This document shows positions 55,652 through 64,000 of a stretch of DNA of 64,000 nt, piece after piece. Origin of the DNA: Pseudarthrobacter cellobiosi (GTDB lineage Bacteria; Actinomycetota; Actinomycetes; Actinomycetales; Micrococcaceae); NCBI RefSeq assembly GCF_023913755.1, contig NZ_JAMXBJ010000049.1, positions 124,001-188,000 of the forward strand. Direction: 5' to 3'. The stretch's first letter is position 1. Every line of letters begins with the position of its first letter. Below the pieces are notes generated by a model, which saw only the letters and a program-made list of their open reading frames with translations, did not search any database and was not told the origin of the DNA. The position numbers and the translations under genes were made by a program.

Positions 55652-56266
55652 TCAGGAAACCTTTTTCAGGAACGCCGAGGCGTGCGCTTCGAGACCCTTG
55701 CCGGGCTGCGATGTTCCGCCTGTAGCCACGTCCCAGCGCCAGAGCAGGTTGCCGTCCACCAGACCGAAGATCCGGGTGGCCGCGCTGTAGTCCTTGGAAT
55801 GGCTGCCGCGCATCACCATGTCGGTGGTGAGCTGGATCTGCGGGCCCTTGATCTGCCCGTAGTAGAGCTCAGAGATCCCGCCGGGATGTGAGATGGACAC
55901 CGAGATATCGAAGCCGCCGTCTTTATTGCGCAACGCTTCGACTTCGTCGGCGCTCTTGAGGGCGGGAACAATATCGGCCGGAATCAGGCCCGGTCCGCCG
56001 TCGGCATCAAGCTGTTTGCGCTCCAGAGCCCAAAAACCGGTCTCAACTGTCAGCGGCCGCAGGCGCGTGCCGTCGTCGTCAGTTAACCAGCTCTCCGCGC
56101 GGTACTGAAGGTATGGCAGCCCGTTGTGGGTGAAGGACACACGCTGGAGAAAGTGCTCCGAGTCCTCGTCCCCACTTCCGAGCCGGCCGCTGCCTTCCCA
56201 CTCACCAATGAGCCAGGAAAGCGGAACAAGTTCGGGTGTCAGGTCTGTAGGAATTTCTATCGGCAC
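55652..56266 (-). CDS. Nitrobindin-like heme-binding beta-barrel protein
   Basis: 204 residues, matching the FABP-like/DUF1794 (THAP4 C-domain, nitrobindin) family. The entrance motif G-x-W-x-G-x-G is present as IGEWEGSGRLG, followed by QRVSFTHNGLPYLQYRAESW. The C-terminal EAHASAFLKKV contains His-195, which fits the heme-ligand position in nitrobindins. Mycobacterial and plant relatives bind ferric heme and react with NO or peroxynitrite. No signal peptide. Its neighbour is a flavin reductase-like gene, which could matter for heme redox state, but that is inference. Confidence 0.85.
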   Translation of the reverse strand: MPIEIPTDLTPELVPLSWLIGEWEGSGRLGSGDEDSEHFLQRVSFTHNGLPYLQYRAESWLTDDDGTRLRPLTVETGFWALERKQLDADGGPGLIPADIVPALKSADEVEALRNKDGGFDISVSISHPGGISELYYGQIKGPQIQLTTDMVMRGSHSKDYSAATRIFGLVDGNLLWRWDVATGGTSQPGKGLEAHASAFLKKVS

Positions 56267-56305
56267 GACAATTACCTCAGGAAAATGCTAGCTCGTCGAA
56301 CGGGT

Positions 56306-56419
56306 TTACTTCTGGCCTTTGAAGAGGCGGTAAACCACAAAGCCGGCGAACCAGGCCATGGACAGGCTGGCGATGCCGAGCAGGACGAGGAAGAAGATTT
56401 CAAATGCAAGTACGGACAT
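56306..56419 (-). CDS. Small single-pass membrane protein, 37 aa
   Basis: Short gene with the ATG at 56419. The product begins MSVLAFEIFFLVLLGIASLS and continues MAWFAGFVVYRLFKGQK: one hydrophobic helix and a short basic end. It lies 17 bases downstream of the 274-residue membrane protein gene on the same strand and 39 bases upstream of the nitrobindin-like gene. The short size and lack of a strong ribosome binding site leave some doubt, but position and clean membrane-anchor composition favour a real gene. Family not recognised. Confidence 0.6.
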   Translation of the reverse strand: MSVLAFEIFFLVLLGIASLSMAWFAGFVVYRLFKGQK

Positions 56420-56436
56420 GATGCCATCCTAACCGG

Positions 56437-57261
56437 TTAGTAGATGAGTAGTTTGTCTATGAAGTAAGCCAGGGAACCCACGGCCGAAACCGGTGCAAGC
56501 CCCATGCTAACCGCAGCCAGAAGATTCAGCGGACCGCCGCGGAGTGTTACGAGGCGGCGGAAGCTGACCAGCACGGCGCCCACCACAACACCGAAGATCG
56601 CCGCCGGCAGGACAGCAATGTCGGAGAAGACCAGGCCAGCGAGCGGCCCGGCAAGTCCTGCCATCACGAGGCCGAAGGGCGCCACGATGCTGTCCGGCCA
56701 GCGGATCAGGCCGGCCAACAGTGCCACAGCAGCGCTGATGGCTGCCACCAGGAGCATCTCGCGGACGCCGTTGAAGCGCGCGCCGGCGATCCAACCTGCT
56801 CCCAGGCATGAGAGGAGAACACCGGCGCAGCATCCCAGGGTGGATTCAAGCCGTTGGGCCTGGCCGGTGCCTCGGATGAGCTGCACCACAAACACGGCCA
56901 TCATGCCCAGCGCCATGAACGCAGGCGTCCAGTCCAGGAAACCCGGGGCAGGGACGAAGCCGGCAGCGAGCGCCGAACCGACGCCGGGCAGCGCAATGAC
57001 GGCAGCCAGGGTCTTCTTCGCCGGGATGCGGAGGAAATGCGGCCAGCCGATGCCGACCGCCACGGCAATCACCGCGGCGACGCCGATAAGTGCCTCGCGT
57101 GAGATGTAGACGCCGGCGATGATCGCCACGAGACCCGCCACGCCAACAACACCGATGACCCAGGAACCCAGTGACTTTGCCGGGGCCTGCACCTCGGCGG
57201 TCATCGGGGACCCGGCCGGCCGGTTCGCGGCGGCTTCGACTCTGCACTCAATTCGTGGCAT
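56437..57261 (-). CDS. Polytopic membrane protein, 274 aa, unknown function
   Basis: About eight or nine hydrophobic helices from residue 33 to the C-terminus (for example [60 protein letters not shown]). A basic loop [12 protein letters not shown] follows helix 2. I do not recognise the family. The start may be the ATG at 57261 or the ATG at 57204 ([12 protein letters not shown]); neither has a clear ribosome binding site. It is divergent from glnR across about 290 bases. A 37-residue membrane protein gene follows 17 bases downstream. Confidence 0.82.
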   Translation of the reverse strand: MPRIECRVEAAANRPAGSPMTAEVQAPAKSLGSWVIGVVGVAGLVAIIAGVYISREALIGVAAVIAVAVGIGWPHFLRIPAKKTLAAVIALPGVGSALAAGFVPAPGFLDWTPAFMALGMMAVFVVQLIRGTGQAQRLESTLGCCAGVLLSCLGAGWIAGARFNGVREMLLVAAISAAVALLAGLIRWPDSIVAPFGLVMAGLAGPLAGLVFSDIAVLPAAIFGVVVGAVLVSFRRLVTLRGGPLNLLAAVSMGLAPVSAVGSLAYFIDKLLIY

Positions 57262-57406
57262 CCCATTCTGGCTGTGGACCCGGCGGCTTTGCCTTCGGTG
57301 TCAGGGCGTTCTGCCCCACGGCTCAATCCTGCCTTATATGACCCGGATATGTCGCAAAACGAAGGTTTGCCGGGGCGAAATCCATGCCGTCGCGCGGGCC
57401 GGTGGG

Positions 57407-57412
57407 TATACT
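57407..57412 (+). promoter_or_regulatory. Candidate -10 box upstream of glnR
   Basis: TATACT, close to the sigma-A consensus, lies 140 bases upstream of the glnR start; the region 17 bases upstream is GC-rich without a good -35. The rest of the 290-base gap shows no gene; a reading frame joined to glnR there has no family match. Confidence 0.4.
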
Positions 57413-57552
57413 CAAAGTTCAGCTACGCTTCCTGCCACGGATGCCGGCCGGATAGATCCTTACTCGGCCAAGTCCGCTGCAGTCAGATAGTACCGGCCGG
57501 TGAAAACCCGGTTCAGTCGCCCAAAGATGCGCGGACGCCCCTTGGAGGAACA

Positions 57553-58251
57553 ATGTCGCACATCCTGCTATTGACGAACAGCACCGGTTCTTCGGTAGAC
57601 ATTCTGCCTGCCCTGGAATTGCTGAACCACCGCGTGCACATCCTCGCCGCGGAACCCACAGCCCTGCTGGAGACCGATCCCTGCGATATTGTGCTTCTCG
57701 ACGCCCGCAAGGACCTGGTGGGCGCCCGCTCCCTCACCCAGCTGCTCAAGGCCACTGGTCTGAGCGCACCCTTGGTCCTGATCCTCACCGAGGGCGGTAT
57801 GGCCGCTGTTTCTTCGGCCTGGGCCGTGGATGACATCGTGCTCGATTCAGCCGGTCCCGCCGAAGTGGAAGCCCGCATCAGGCTTTCCGTGGCGCGGGCA
57901 GTGCCGGACAAGGATGACGCCCCCACGGAGATCCGCGCGGCAGGCGTGGTCATCGATGAAGCGAGCTACACTGCCCGCGTGAACGGCGCCCCGCTGAACC
58001 TGACGTTCAAGGAATTCGAACTCCTCAAATACCTGGCCCAGCACCCCGGCCGCGTCTTCACCCGCCAGCAACTGCTCACCGAGGTGTGGGGCTATGACTA
58101 CTACGGCGGCACGCGCACCGTGGATGTCCACGTCCGGCGGCTGCGGGCCAAGCTCGGCGCGGACCACGAAAACCTGATCAGCACGGTCCGGAACGTCGGC
58201 TACCGCCTGACCCTGGTGCGGCAGCAGGAAGACGAACTGACCGAAGCCTGA
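57553..58251 (+). CDS. glnR: GlnR-type orphan response regulator of nitrogen metabolism
   Basis: 232 residues from ATG 57553, with GGAGGAACA upstream. An OmpR-like protein matching actinobacterial GlnR: receiver with [20 protein letters not shown] and ADIVLLD-type strand ([20 protein letters not shown]), then the winged-helix domain [20 protein letters not shown] and [20 protein letters not shown]. The acidic pair needed for phosphorylation is replaced (TNS), yet Asp-50 and Arg-52 are present; in studied GlnR proteins these hold a phosphorylation-independent dimer. In relatives it controls glutamine synthetase, ammonium and other nitrogen genes. No cognate kinase is adjacent. A very strong terminator follows. 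Confidence 0.92.
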   Translation: MSHILLLTNSTGSSVDILPALELLNHRVHILAAEPTALLETDPCDIVLLDARKDLVGARSLTQLLKATGLSAPLVLILTEGGMAAVSSAWAVDDIVLDSAGPAEVEARIRLSVARAVPDKDDAPTEIRAAGVVIDEASYTARVNGAPLNLTFKEFELLKYLAQHPGRVFTRQQLLTEVWGYDYYGGTRTVDVHVRRLRAKLGADHENLISTVRNVGYRLTLVRQQEDELTEA

Positions 58252-58257
58252 CACCGC

Positions 58258-58306
58258 TAAGACAGCAACAGCCCCGGACCACTGGTCCGGGGCTGTTGCT
58301 GTCTTA
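58258..58306 (+). terminator. Terminator after glnR
   Basis: Perfect long palindrome: arms TAAGACAGCAACAGCCCCGG plus ACCA pair completely with the opposite side around a one-base centre, starting seven bases after the glnR stop. The end reads GTTGCTGTCTTAG. It may act in both directions. Confidence 0.82.
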
Positions 58307-58463
58307 GTGAAGCTGGATTTGTGGAGGACATACGGGTCGAACGTATCGAGGCCACCCCACTGGTGGATCCCCCTCGTCCCCACCGTTACCGGCGGGTGAG
58401 ATATCGACTATACGTGCCTGCCCCAGGTGCCATCAAATCGGAGCGCCTTCCGGCCGGGGCGTA

Positions 58464-58469
58464 TAGCCT
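58464..58469 (+). promoter_or_regulatory. Candidate -10 of mshD
   Basis: TAGCCT (repeated at 58469-58474) ends six bases before the mshD ATG, and no Shine-Dalgarno sequence is visible, so the transcript may begin at the start codon. Confidence 0.4.
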
Positions 58470-58475
58470 AGCCTC

Positions 58476-59447
58476 ATGAGTCCTGCGCACCCGGAAAAAT
58501 GGCCCGTCCTTATCGTCCACAGCAGTGTAGAAGAACAGCTGCTGAAGGACTGCGTGGCGCTCCTCGCAGCTGCCGAGGAGTCTGACGGCAACCCCTCGCT
58601 TTCCGAGCAAACGGTGGTGACGCTCCGCGCCGGGGACTCTGCAGAGCATTCCCTCCTGACCCTGGCGCTCTACGCGCCGGACGAGGACTCCGATCCCTCC
58701 TCCGGCCAGGACCTGGCCGGGTTTGCCGTTGTTGTGGAGGATCCGGACGGCAGCGGAGTGCTGGAAATTGCCGTCCACCCCAGCTACCGCAACCAGGGCG
58801 TGGCGGACCGGCTTGTCGGCGCACTCCAGTCGGGGCGAGGCCTGGATGGGCTGAAGGCCTGGTCCCACGGCAACCACGAGGCAGCCGCGGACCTCGCCGC
58901 CCGCTACGGCTACGGTCCAGTGCGCGAACTCTGGAAGATGAGGCTGACCACCGCCACGGCAGAACTGCCCGACGTCGGCCTACCGGATGGCGTCACGCTC
59001 CGCCCCTTTGCGCCGGGCAAGGACGAGGACCGCTGGCTGGCTGCGAACCGCGCCGCGTTTGCCCACCACCCCGAGCAGGGCTCGATGTCCCGCGCGGACC
59101 TGGATGCCCGGATGGCCGAGGACTGGTTTGACCCTGCCGGTTTCCTGTTGGCCGTGGACGCCGAGGACCGGTTACTGGGCTTCCACTGGACCAAGGTGCA
59201 TCCGCGCCGCGGCGCCCACCCGGCGATTGGCGAGGTCTACGCGGTGGGCGTCACACCGGCCGCGCAGGGTATGGGCCTGGGTAAAGCCCTCACTGTGGCT
59301 GGCATCAGGCATCTGCAAGGCCTGGGGCTTCACGCCGTCATGCTCTATACGGATGCCGACAACACCGCTGCCGTTTCCCTCTACCGGGGCCTGGGCTTCA
59401 CACGCTGGGATATGGACGTGATGTACGGACCGCTGGCCTCCGTTTAG
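58476..59447 (+). CDS. mshD: Mycothiol synthase (acetyltransferase MshD)
   Basis: Last step of mycothiol formation: acetylates the cysteine amino group of Cys-GlcN-Ins with acetyl-CoA. 323 residues, two GNAT domains, usual for MshD. The N-terminal domain has GVLEIAVHPSYRNQGVADRL; the C-terminal, catalytic one has IGEVYAVGVTPAAQGMGLGK then ALTVAGIRHLQGLGLHAV and LYTDADNTAAVSLYRGLGF, with Asp/Asn positions and the W of TRWDMDVMY. Also SMSRADLDARMAEDWFDPAG. Mycothiol is the main actinobacterial thiol, which fits the host assignment. No operon partner is seen; glnR is upstream. Confidence 0.94.
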   Translation: MSPAHPEKWPVLIVHSSVEEQLLKDCVALLAAAEESDGNPSLSEQTVVTLRAGDSAEHSLLTLALYAPDEDSDPSSGQDLAGFAVVVEDPDGSGVLEIAVHPSYRNQGVADRLVGALQSGRGLDGLKAWSHGNHEAAADLAARYGYGPVRELWKMRLTTATAELPDVGLPDGVTLRPFAPGKDEDRWLAANRAAFAHHPEQGSMSRADLDARMAEDWFDPAGFLLAVDAEDRLLGFHWTKVHPRRGAHPAIGEVYAVGVTPAAQGMGLGKALTVAGIRHLQGLGLHAVMLYTDADNTAAVSLYRGLGFTRWDMDVMYGPLASV

Positions 59448-59595
59448 TGGCACCCGGGTGAGTTAGCCCACTCGTGTGGCTAGCGGCTTCGGGTGGCCCG
59501 AAATCTAGGGCTTGTGGACGCTGATTGATTGTAAGGTTGGTAAAGAACCGCGCCGGCCGAGTGCCAGCATCAAGCGCCAGGTAAGAGGAGAGACC

Positions 59596-61845
59596 ATGAA
59601 ACCGGAACCCGCCGGAACAGTCACGTCCGAGGGCGCGTCAGTGCCGGTGCGCGCGCGCTTCGGCTCATCCGAAGTCCCTGCCTCGCGTGCAACGCAGGAC
59701 CGGATCGACATCCCCGAGTTTGCGCCCAACCTTGTGCCCGAAGGGGACATCCGGCCGGACCGTTTCCTGGACCGCGAGCTCAGCTGGCTGGCTTTCAACT
59801 CCCGCGTCCTGGAACTCGCCGAAGATCCCACGCTCCACCTCCTGGAACGCGTGGCTTTCCTGTCCATCTTCGCGTCCAACCTGGACGAGTTCTTCATGGT
59901 CCGGGTGGCAGGCCTGAAGCGGCGCATCGCCACCAACCTCGCCGTGCCCTCCCCTGCCGGCCTCAGCCCTGTTGAGGTGCTGGAGAAGATCGGCGACGAA
60001 GCCCACCGCCTCCAGCAGCGCCATGCCCAGGTCTACGCAGAGCAGATCCGCCCCGCCCTGGCCTATGAGCACATCCACCTGATGCATTGGGATGAACTGG
60101 ACGACGCCGCCAAGCAGCAGCTCAGTGCCATGTTCGCCGAAAAGGTCTTCCCGATCCTGACGCCGCTGGCCGTGGACCCGGCCCACCCGTTCCCGTACAT
60201 TTCGGGGCTCTCCCTGAACCTGGCAGTGGTGGTGCGCAACCCCGTCAGTGACAAGGAACTTTTCGCCCGCCTCAAGGTTCCGGACCAGCTTCCCCGCCTG
60301 ATCTCCATCGATGGTCCGCGGGCCGGGGCCGTGGCCGGACGCGTGGCGCGCTTCATCGCGCTTGAGGAAGTCATCGCCGTCCACCTGGACAAGCTCTTCG
60401 CCGGCATGGAAGTCCTGGAACACCACATCTTCCGCGTCACCCGGAACGAGGACCTCGAAGTGGAAGAGGACGACGCCGAGAACCTCCTGCAGGCGCTGGA
60501 GAAGGAACTGCTGCGCCGCCGGTTCGGCCCGCCCGTCCGCCTCGAGGTCACCCACGACATCAACCCGAACATCCGGGCCCTGCTCATCCGTGAGCTCGGA
60601 GTGGACGAGTCCGAGGTGTACTCGCTTCCGGCTCCGTTGGACCTCCGCGGACTGTCCGTCATTGCCGGAATTGACCGTGCCGACCTTCATTACCCCAAGC
60701 ACATGCCGCACACGTCCCGGTTCCTGAACGAGTCCGAGACGTCCAAGGCCGCCAACGTTTTCTCGGCCATGCGCCGCCGCGACATCCTGCTCCACCACCC
60801 GTACGACTCGTTCTCCACCTCGGTTCAGGCGTTCCTGGAACAGGCGGCCGCGGACCCCAAGGTCCAGGCCATCAAGCAGACCCTGTACCGGACGTCGGGC
60901 GACTCCCCCATCGTTGACGCCCTGATCGATGCCGCCGAGGCCGGCAAACAGGTGCTGGCCCTCGTGGAGATCAAGGCCCGGTTCGACGAGCAGGCCAACA
61001 TCTCCTGGGCCCGCAAGCTGGAACAGGCGGGCGTCCACGTGGTCTACGGCATCGTGGGCCTGAAAACCCACTGCAAGCTGTCGCTGGTGGTCCGCCAGGA
61101 AGTGGACGGGCTGCGCCGCTACTGCCACATCGGCACCGGCAACTACCACCCCCGCACGGCCCGCTACTACGAGGACCTTGGCCTGCTGACCGCCAACGAC
61201 CAGGTGGGCGAGGACCTTTCCAAACTGTTCAACCAGCTCTCCGGCTATGCGCCGAAGTCCACGTTCAAGCGGCTCCTGGTTGCTCCCCGCTCCGTCCGCT
61301 CCGGGCTGATCGACCGCATCGAGACCGAGATCCGCAACGCCCGGGCCGGACTGGCCGCCAGGGTGCAGATCAAGGTCAACTCCATGGTGGATGAAGCCAT
61401 CATCGACTCCCTTTACCGCGCGTCCCAGGCCGGCGTGATGGTGGACGTCATTGTGCGCGGCATCTGCTCGCTGCGTCCCGGCGTTCCGGGCCTCAGCGAC
61501 AACATCACCGTGCGCTCCGTGCTGGGCCGATTCCTGGAACACTCCCGGGTGTTCGCCTTTGCCAACGGCGGCGATCCTGTGGTTTACATCGGCTCGGCGG
61601 ACATGATGCACCGGAACCTGGACCGCAGGGTCGAGGCCCTGGTCCAGTTGTCCAATCCCGACGACATCAGCTACGTCCTTAACCTGCTGCGCCGCTACAT
61701 GGATCCGGAGACAGCCAGCTGGCATCTGGATAACGCGGGCATGTGGAACCGGCACCACATTGCCGACGACGGCAGCCACCTCGACGACATCCAGTCCTGG
61801 CTGCTGGCGTCGCGCACACGCCAGCGCAGCCTGAGCCGGCGGTAG
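59596..61845 (+). CDS. ppk: Polyphosphate kinase 1
   Basis: Reversibly makes polyphosphate from ATP. 749 residues from ATG 59596 (AAGAGGAGAGACC upstream); a GTG-started longer frame to 59512 is unsupported. Domain order: N-terminal helical domain ([20 protein letters not shown] and [18 protein letters not shown]), head domain, then two phospholipase D-like C-terminal domains. The phospho-His is in [15 protein letters not shown] and the second His in [20 protein letters not shown]; also [20 protein letters not shown]. The next gene starts 10 bases after its stop and probably forms an operon with it, as in other actinobacteria. Confidence 0.96.
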   Translation: MKPEPAGTVTSEGASVPVRARFGSSEVPASRATQDRIDIPEFAPNLVPEGDIRPDRFLDRELSWLAFNSRVLELAEDPTLHLLERVAFLSIFASNLDEFFMVRVAGLKRRIATNLAVPSPAGLSPVEVLEKIGDEAHRLQQRHAQVYAEQIRPALAYEHIHLMHWDELDDAAKQQLSAMFAEKVFPILTPLAVDPAHPFPYISGLSLNLAVVVRNPVSDKELFARLKVPDQLPRLISIDGPRAGAVAGRVARFIALEEVIAVHLDKLFAGMEVLEHHIFRVTRNEDLEVEEDDAENLLQALEKELLRRRFGPPVRLEVTHDINPNIRALLIRELGVDESEVYSLPAPLDLRGLSVIAGIDRADLHYPKHMPHTSRFLNESETSKAANVFSAMRRRDILLHHPYDSFSTSVQAFLEQAAADPKVQAIKQTLYRTSGDSPIVDALIDAAEAGKQVLALVEIKARFDEQANISWARKLEQAGVHVVYGIVGLKTHCKLSLVVRQEVDGLRRYCHIGTGNYHPRTARYYEDLGLLTANDQVGEDLSKLFNQLSGYAPKSTFKRLLVAPRSVRSGLIDRIETEIRNARAGLAARVQIKVNSMVDEAIIDSLYRASQAGVMVDVIVRGICSLRPGVPGLSDNITVRSVLGRFLEHSRVFAFANGGDPVVYIGSADMMHRNLDRRVEALVQLSNPDDISYVLNLLRRYMDPETASWHLDNAGMWNRHHIADDGSHLDDIQSWLLASRTRQRSLSRR

Positions 61846-61855
61846 GGCTACGGCG

Positions 61856-62824
61856 TTGGCGAGCGACATCCTCGTAGCAGACCAAGCAGACCATCCCGGC
61901 GAGGCAGTCGCCGTCGTCGCCGCCGGGGCGCTGCCCTGGCGTATCAACTCCGAAGGTCTCGAAGTCCTGCTGATCCATCGTCCGCGATATGACGACTGGT
62001 CCTGGCCCAAGGGCAAGATCGACGCCGGCGAGACCCTTCCCGAATGCGCGGCCCGTGAGGTGCAGGAGGAGATCGGACTTGATGCGCCCCTGGGCATTCC
62101 GCTGCCACCCATCCACTACCGGGTGGCGACCGGACTGAAAGTGGTCCACTATTGGGCGGTCCACGTCAACGGCGCCCGCCTCGTTCCCGACGGCAAGGAG
62201 GTGGACCGCGTGGTGTGGTGCGCCCCTGAAACGGCCGCGGGGCTGCTGTCCAATCCGACCGACGTCGTTCCCTTGGAGTATCTGCGGGCAGCCCATGGCC
62301 GGGGTGACCTCAACACGTGGCCGCTGATTGTGGTGCGGCATGCAAAGGCCAAGCCCCGCTCGTCCTGGTCCAAAGCCGAGGGTGAACGGCCCCTGGCCGC
62401 GACGGGAATCAGGCAGGCGCAGGCCGTGGGCCGGCTACTGCAGGTCTGGAAGCCACCGCGCGTGGTGACGAGTCCCTGGCAGCGCTGCGTTTCAACCGTG
62501 TCGCCATACCTGAGGGCAACAGGGGCCAAGGTCAAACTGGTGGAAGCGCTGACGGAACACCGGCACGCCAGGACCCCCAAAAAAACCGCTGCCGCCATTG
62601 AGTCGCTCCTGGAGAAGGCACGGCCCGTCGCCGTCTGCACGCACCGTCCCGCACTGCCCACCATCCTGGGCCAGCTGGGCAAGCACATGCCGGGCCGCGT
62701 GCGCGCGCTCCTGCCGGCCTCGGACCCTTACCTGTCGCCCGGCGAACTGGTGGTGTGCCACGTGGCCATCGACAATAGGCGCCGCATCGTGGCAGTGGAG
62801 CAGTTCAAGCCCTTCGACGACTAG
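61856..62824 (+). CDS. Nudix hydrolase fused to histidine phosphatase (MutT1-like)
   Basis: 322 residues, two domains. Nudix domain (about residues 18-150) with the full box GKIDAGETLPECAAREVQEE followed by IGL. Histidine phosphatase domain (about 160-315) with the catalytic VVRHAKAKPRSSW (R-H-x-x-x) and a second His in VCTHRPALPTILGQL. This layout is that of mycobacterial MutT1, which hydrolyses 8-oxo-GTP and diadenosine polyphosphates. TTG start at 61856, ten bases after ppk, with GGTAGGG upstream. The link with ppk suggests a role in polyphosphate/nucleotide-polyphosphate turnover; the exact substrate is inference. Confidence 0.9.
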   Translation: MASDILVADQADHPGEAVAVVAAGALPWRINSEGLEVLLIHRPRYDDWSWPKGKIDAGETLPECAAREVQEEIGLDAPLGIPLPPIHYRVATGLKVVHYWAVHVNGARLVPDGKEVDRVVWCAPETAAGLLSNPTDVVPLEYLRAAHGRGDLNTWPLIVVRHAKAKPRSSWSKAEGERPLAATGIRQAQAVGRLLQVWKPPRVVTSPWQRCVSTVSPYLRATGAKVKLVEALTEHRHARTPKKTAAAIESLLEKARPVAVCTHRPALPTILGQLGKHMPGRVRALLPASDPYLSPGELVVCHVAIDNRRRIVAVEQFKPFDD

Positions 62825-62922
62825 GTTTTCGGCACGCCCGGCCGCGACGCCACAGCCTGTCGACCCCGAGATGTTTGTATCAAATACTTAGTACATTGAT
62901 GCGCAAAATCTGGGGGGATGAT

Positions 62923-64000
62923 GTGCCAGGCGTCGACGGTCTCGAAATAGCGGTGCACAGTGTGCCGCCCATGTTCCTGTTGTGGCCCATCCTGTTGGCC
63001 GCCGGACTGTACCTGCTGCTGCGGTGGGTGATCAGGGCCCCGGGCGGCGGGACCACCGCCGTGACGGTTACCCAGCATGCGCTGTGGATCGGCGTGATCG
63101 GCGTGATCGGGTGGTTGGCTAGCTCCCTGCAGGCCGCGGGGACTGCGGGCATCCTTCCGGTGCGCACCACATCGCCCATCCTGGCCACGCCAACAAGCAT
63201 CCTGGCCGCCCTGGCGTGGCCGGTCCTGGGCTGCCTCGCGGTCCATGCCGTGGGGCAGCTGAGCTATCCCGGACCCCGGCTCCCCCGCCGGCTGGCCTCG
63301 CTGGAGATCCGCCGCATCCGGGACTTCCTGCCCCGTCCCCTGGCCTGGACTGTCGCCGCGATCTTTGTGGGTTCGGCACTGCAGATCGGGTTTGTGGCTG
63401 GCCTTCCCGCCTGCGACGCCATCCCGTATGGCACTTTCCAGGAAGACCCCGGCAGTTTCAGGCGCACCGGTGGGGACGGCCGGATCCAGGGTTACGTTTT
63501 GGCCGCCTGCCTGGGCGCTGCCTGGCTCACCCTGGCGTTGGGAACCGCGCTGGTGCTCAAACTCATCAGCCACCGGAGGCAGCTCGAGGCCCTGGTTGCA
63601 CCGGAGAACGACCTGCTGCGGACCATCGCCATGAACAGGCTCTTGAGGACGGTCGCAACCATCGCCGCCGGGCTTGCCGCGGTGGCGGGCAATTTTGCTG
63701 CCCGGCCCGATCCGGCCGCCAATGTAACCAGCTGGACAAACCCGGCCGGGCTGGTGGTGCTGGTGGTGTTGTTGGCGATGTGGGGGTGGGCGCCGCCCAA
63801 ACTGCCCAGCGTCCAGGTCAGCGGCAACGGCAGCAGGCAGGCGTTCACACAAACTTCGGCCGCCGCACATCCGGCGACCCGTCTCGTAGTGTCCCTTGGG
63901 GCAGCCATGGGGTTCACGCCGGTAGCAGCCGCCGTACTGGGATTGTTCGTGCCCAGTCTCTATTTCCCCGGCGCCGGAGTTCCGGGGCTGCCGGTGCTAT
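62923..64000 (+). CDS. Polytopic membrane protein, partial (C-terminus beyond window)
   Basis: A reading frame open to the right edge, at least 359 codons. The GTG at 62923 has GGGGGG five bases upstream and is my preferred start; an ATG at 62899 in the same frame lacks a ribosome binding site. Hydrophobic helices are visible: MFLLWPILLAAGLYLLLRWV near the start, then several more (LWIGVIGVIGWLASSLQAAG, PTSILAALAWPVLGCLAVHA, PLAWTVAAIFVGSALQIGFV). I do not recognise the family. It follows the Nudix-phosphatase gene by 98 bases on the same strand. The minus-strand frame opposite is a shadow. Confidence 0.78.
   Translation, partial: MPGVDGLEIAVHSVPPMFLLWPILLAAGLYLLLRWVIRAPGGGTTAVTVTQHALWIGVIGVIGWLASSLQAAGTAGILPVRTTSPILATPTSILAALAWPVLGCLAVHAVGQLSYPGPRLPRRLASLEIRRIRDFLPRPLAWTVAAIFVGSALQIGFVAGLPACDAIPYGTFQEDPGSFRRTGGDGRIQGYVLAACLGAAWLTLALGTALVLKLISHRRQLEALVAPENDLLRTIAMNRLLRTVATIAAGLAAVAGNFAARPDPAANVTSWTNPAGLVVLVVLLAMWGWAPPKLPSVQVSGNGSRQAFTQTSAAAHPATRLVVSLGAAMGFTPVAAAVLGLFVPSLYFPGAGVPGLPVL

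Noticed and set aside
59665-62112. 815-residue open frame on the minus strand
   Set aside because: It lies antisense to ppk and the Nudix gene. High GC content at third codon positions keeps the opposite frame open; the translation is His/Val/Gly-rich with no domain.
62821-63870. 349-residue minus-strand open frame at the right edge
   Set aside because: The plus strand encodes a clear series of membrane helices with a ribosome binding site; the minus frame is Gly/Gln/His-rich noise.

Overview
The window is a high-GC chromosomal segment of an actinobacterium, most likely an Arthrobacter/Pseudarthrobacter-type member of the Micrococcales. This rests on an actinobacterial GlnR and a mycothiol synthase (MshD), PspC-type proteins, alanine-rich acidic or basic tails on ribosomal proteins, a spc operon without an S14 gene (as known from Micrococcus luteus), and frequent GTG/TTG starts. 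It is largely core chromosome; I see no prophage, insertion sequence, integrase or CRISPR array.

Layout. Bases 1-11543 (minus strand) carry the S10 operon (rpsJ-rplC-rplD-rplW-rplB-rpsS-rplV-rpsC-rplP-rpmC-rpsQ), a repeat-rich 760-base gap with a terminator, the spc operon (rplN-rplX-rplE-rpsH-rplF-rplR-rpsE-rpmD-rplO), a second terminator, and secY, which runs off the left edge. A family 1 glycosidase (plus), a 41-aa membrane peptide and a 1427-aa multi-spanning membrane protein separate this from the str operon (rpsL-rpsG-fusA-tuf), followed upstream by rpoB-rpoC. A lipoprotein gene, a thiolase and a YbaK-type deacylase lie between rpoB and rplJL. The rplJL pair has an L10-leader-like region with an attenuator hairpin. 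Two paralogous double-GNAT genes sit between rplJL and rplKA. nusG, secE and tRNA-Trp complete the information-processing block near 39.8 kb.

From 40 to 50 kb lie an aminotransferase and then a compact envelope-signalling locus: response regulator, PspC-fused histidine kinase, divergent PspC/LiaF-like protein, two small membrane proteins, a drug-type ABC exporter, and a second kinase/regulator pair. From 49.7 kb onward follow phosphofructokinase, a GNAT enzyme, an MFS exporter, an ankyrin protein, a YgfZ-like protein, a flavin reductase-like protein, a nitrobindin-like protein, GlnR, MshD, polyphosphate kinase, a Nudix/histidine-phosphatase fusion and a truncated membrane protein.

The main non-genic interest is a set of long intergenic palindromes: a recurring 'GACGCTCTCTCACTT' family at two sites, a 60-bp palindrome at 33.1 kb and a 58-bp palindrome at 50.8 kb. 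There is also a 76-bp direct repeat with inverted ends flanking one of the palindrome clusters, and a 27-bp triple tandem repeat. Several genes have a promoter -10-like hexamer exactly six bases before the start codon, which suggests leaderless transcripts.
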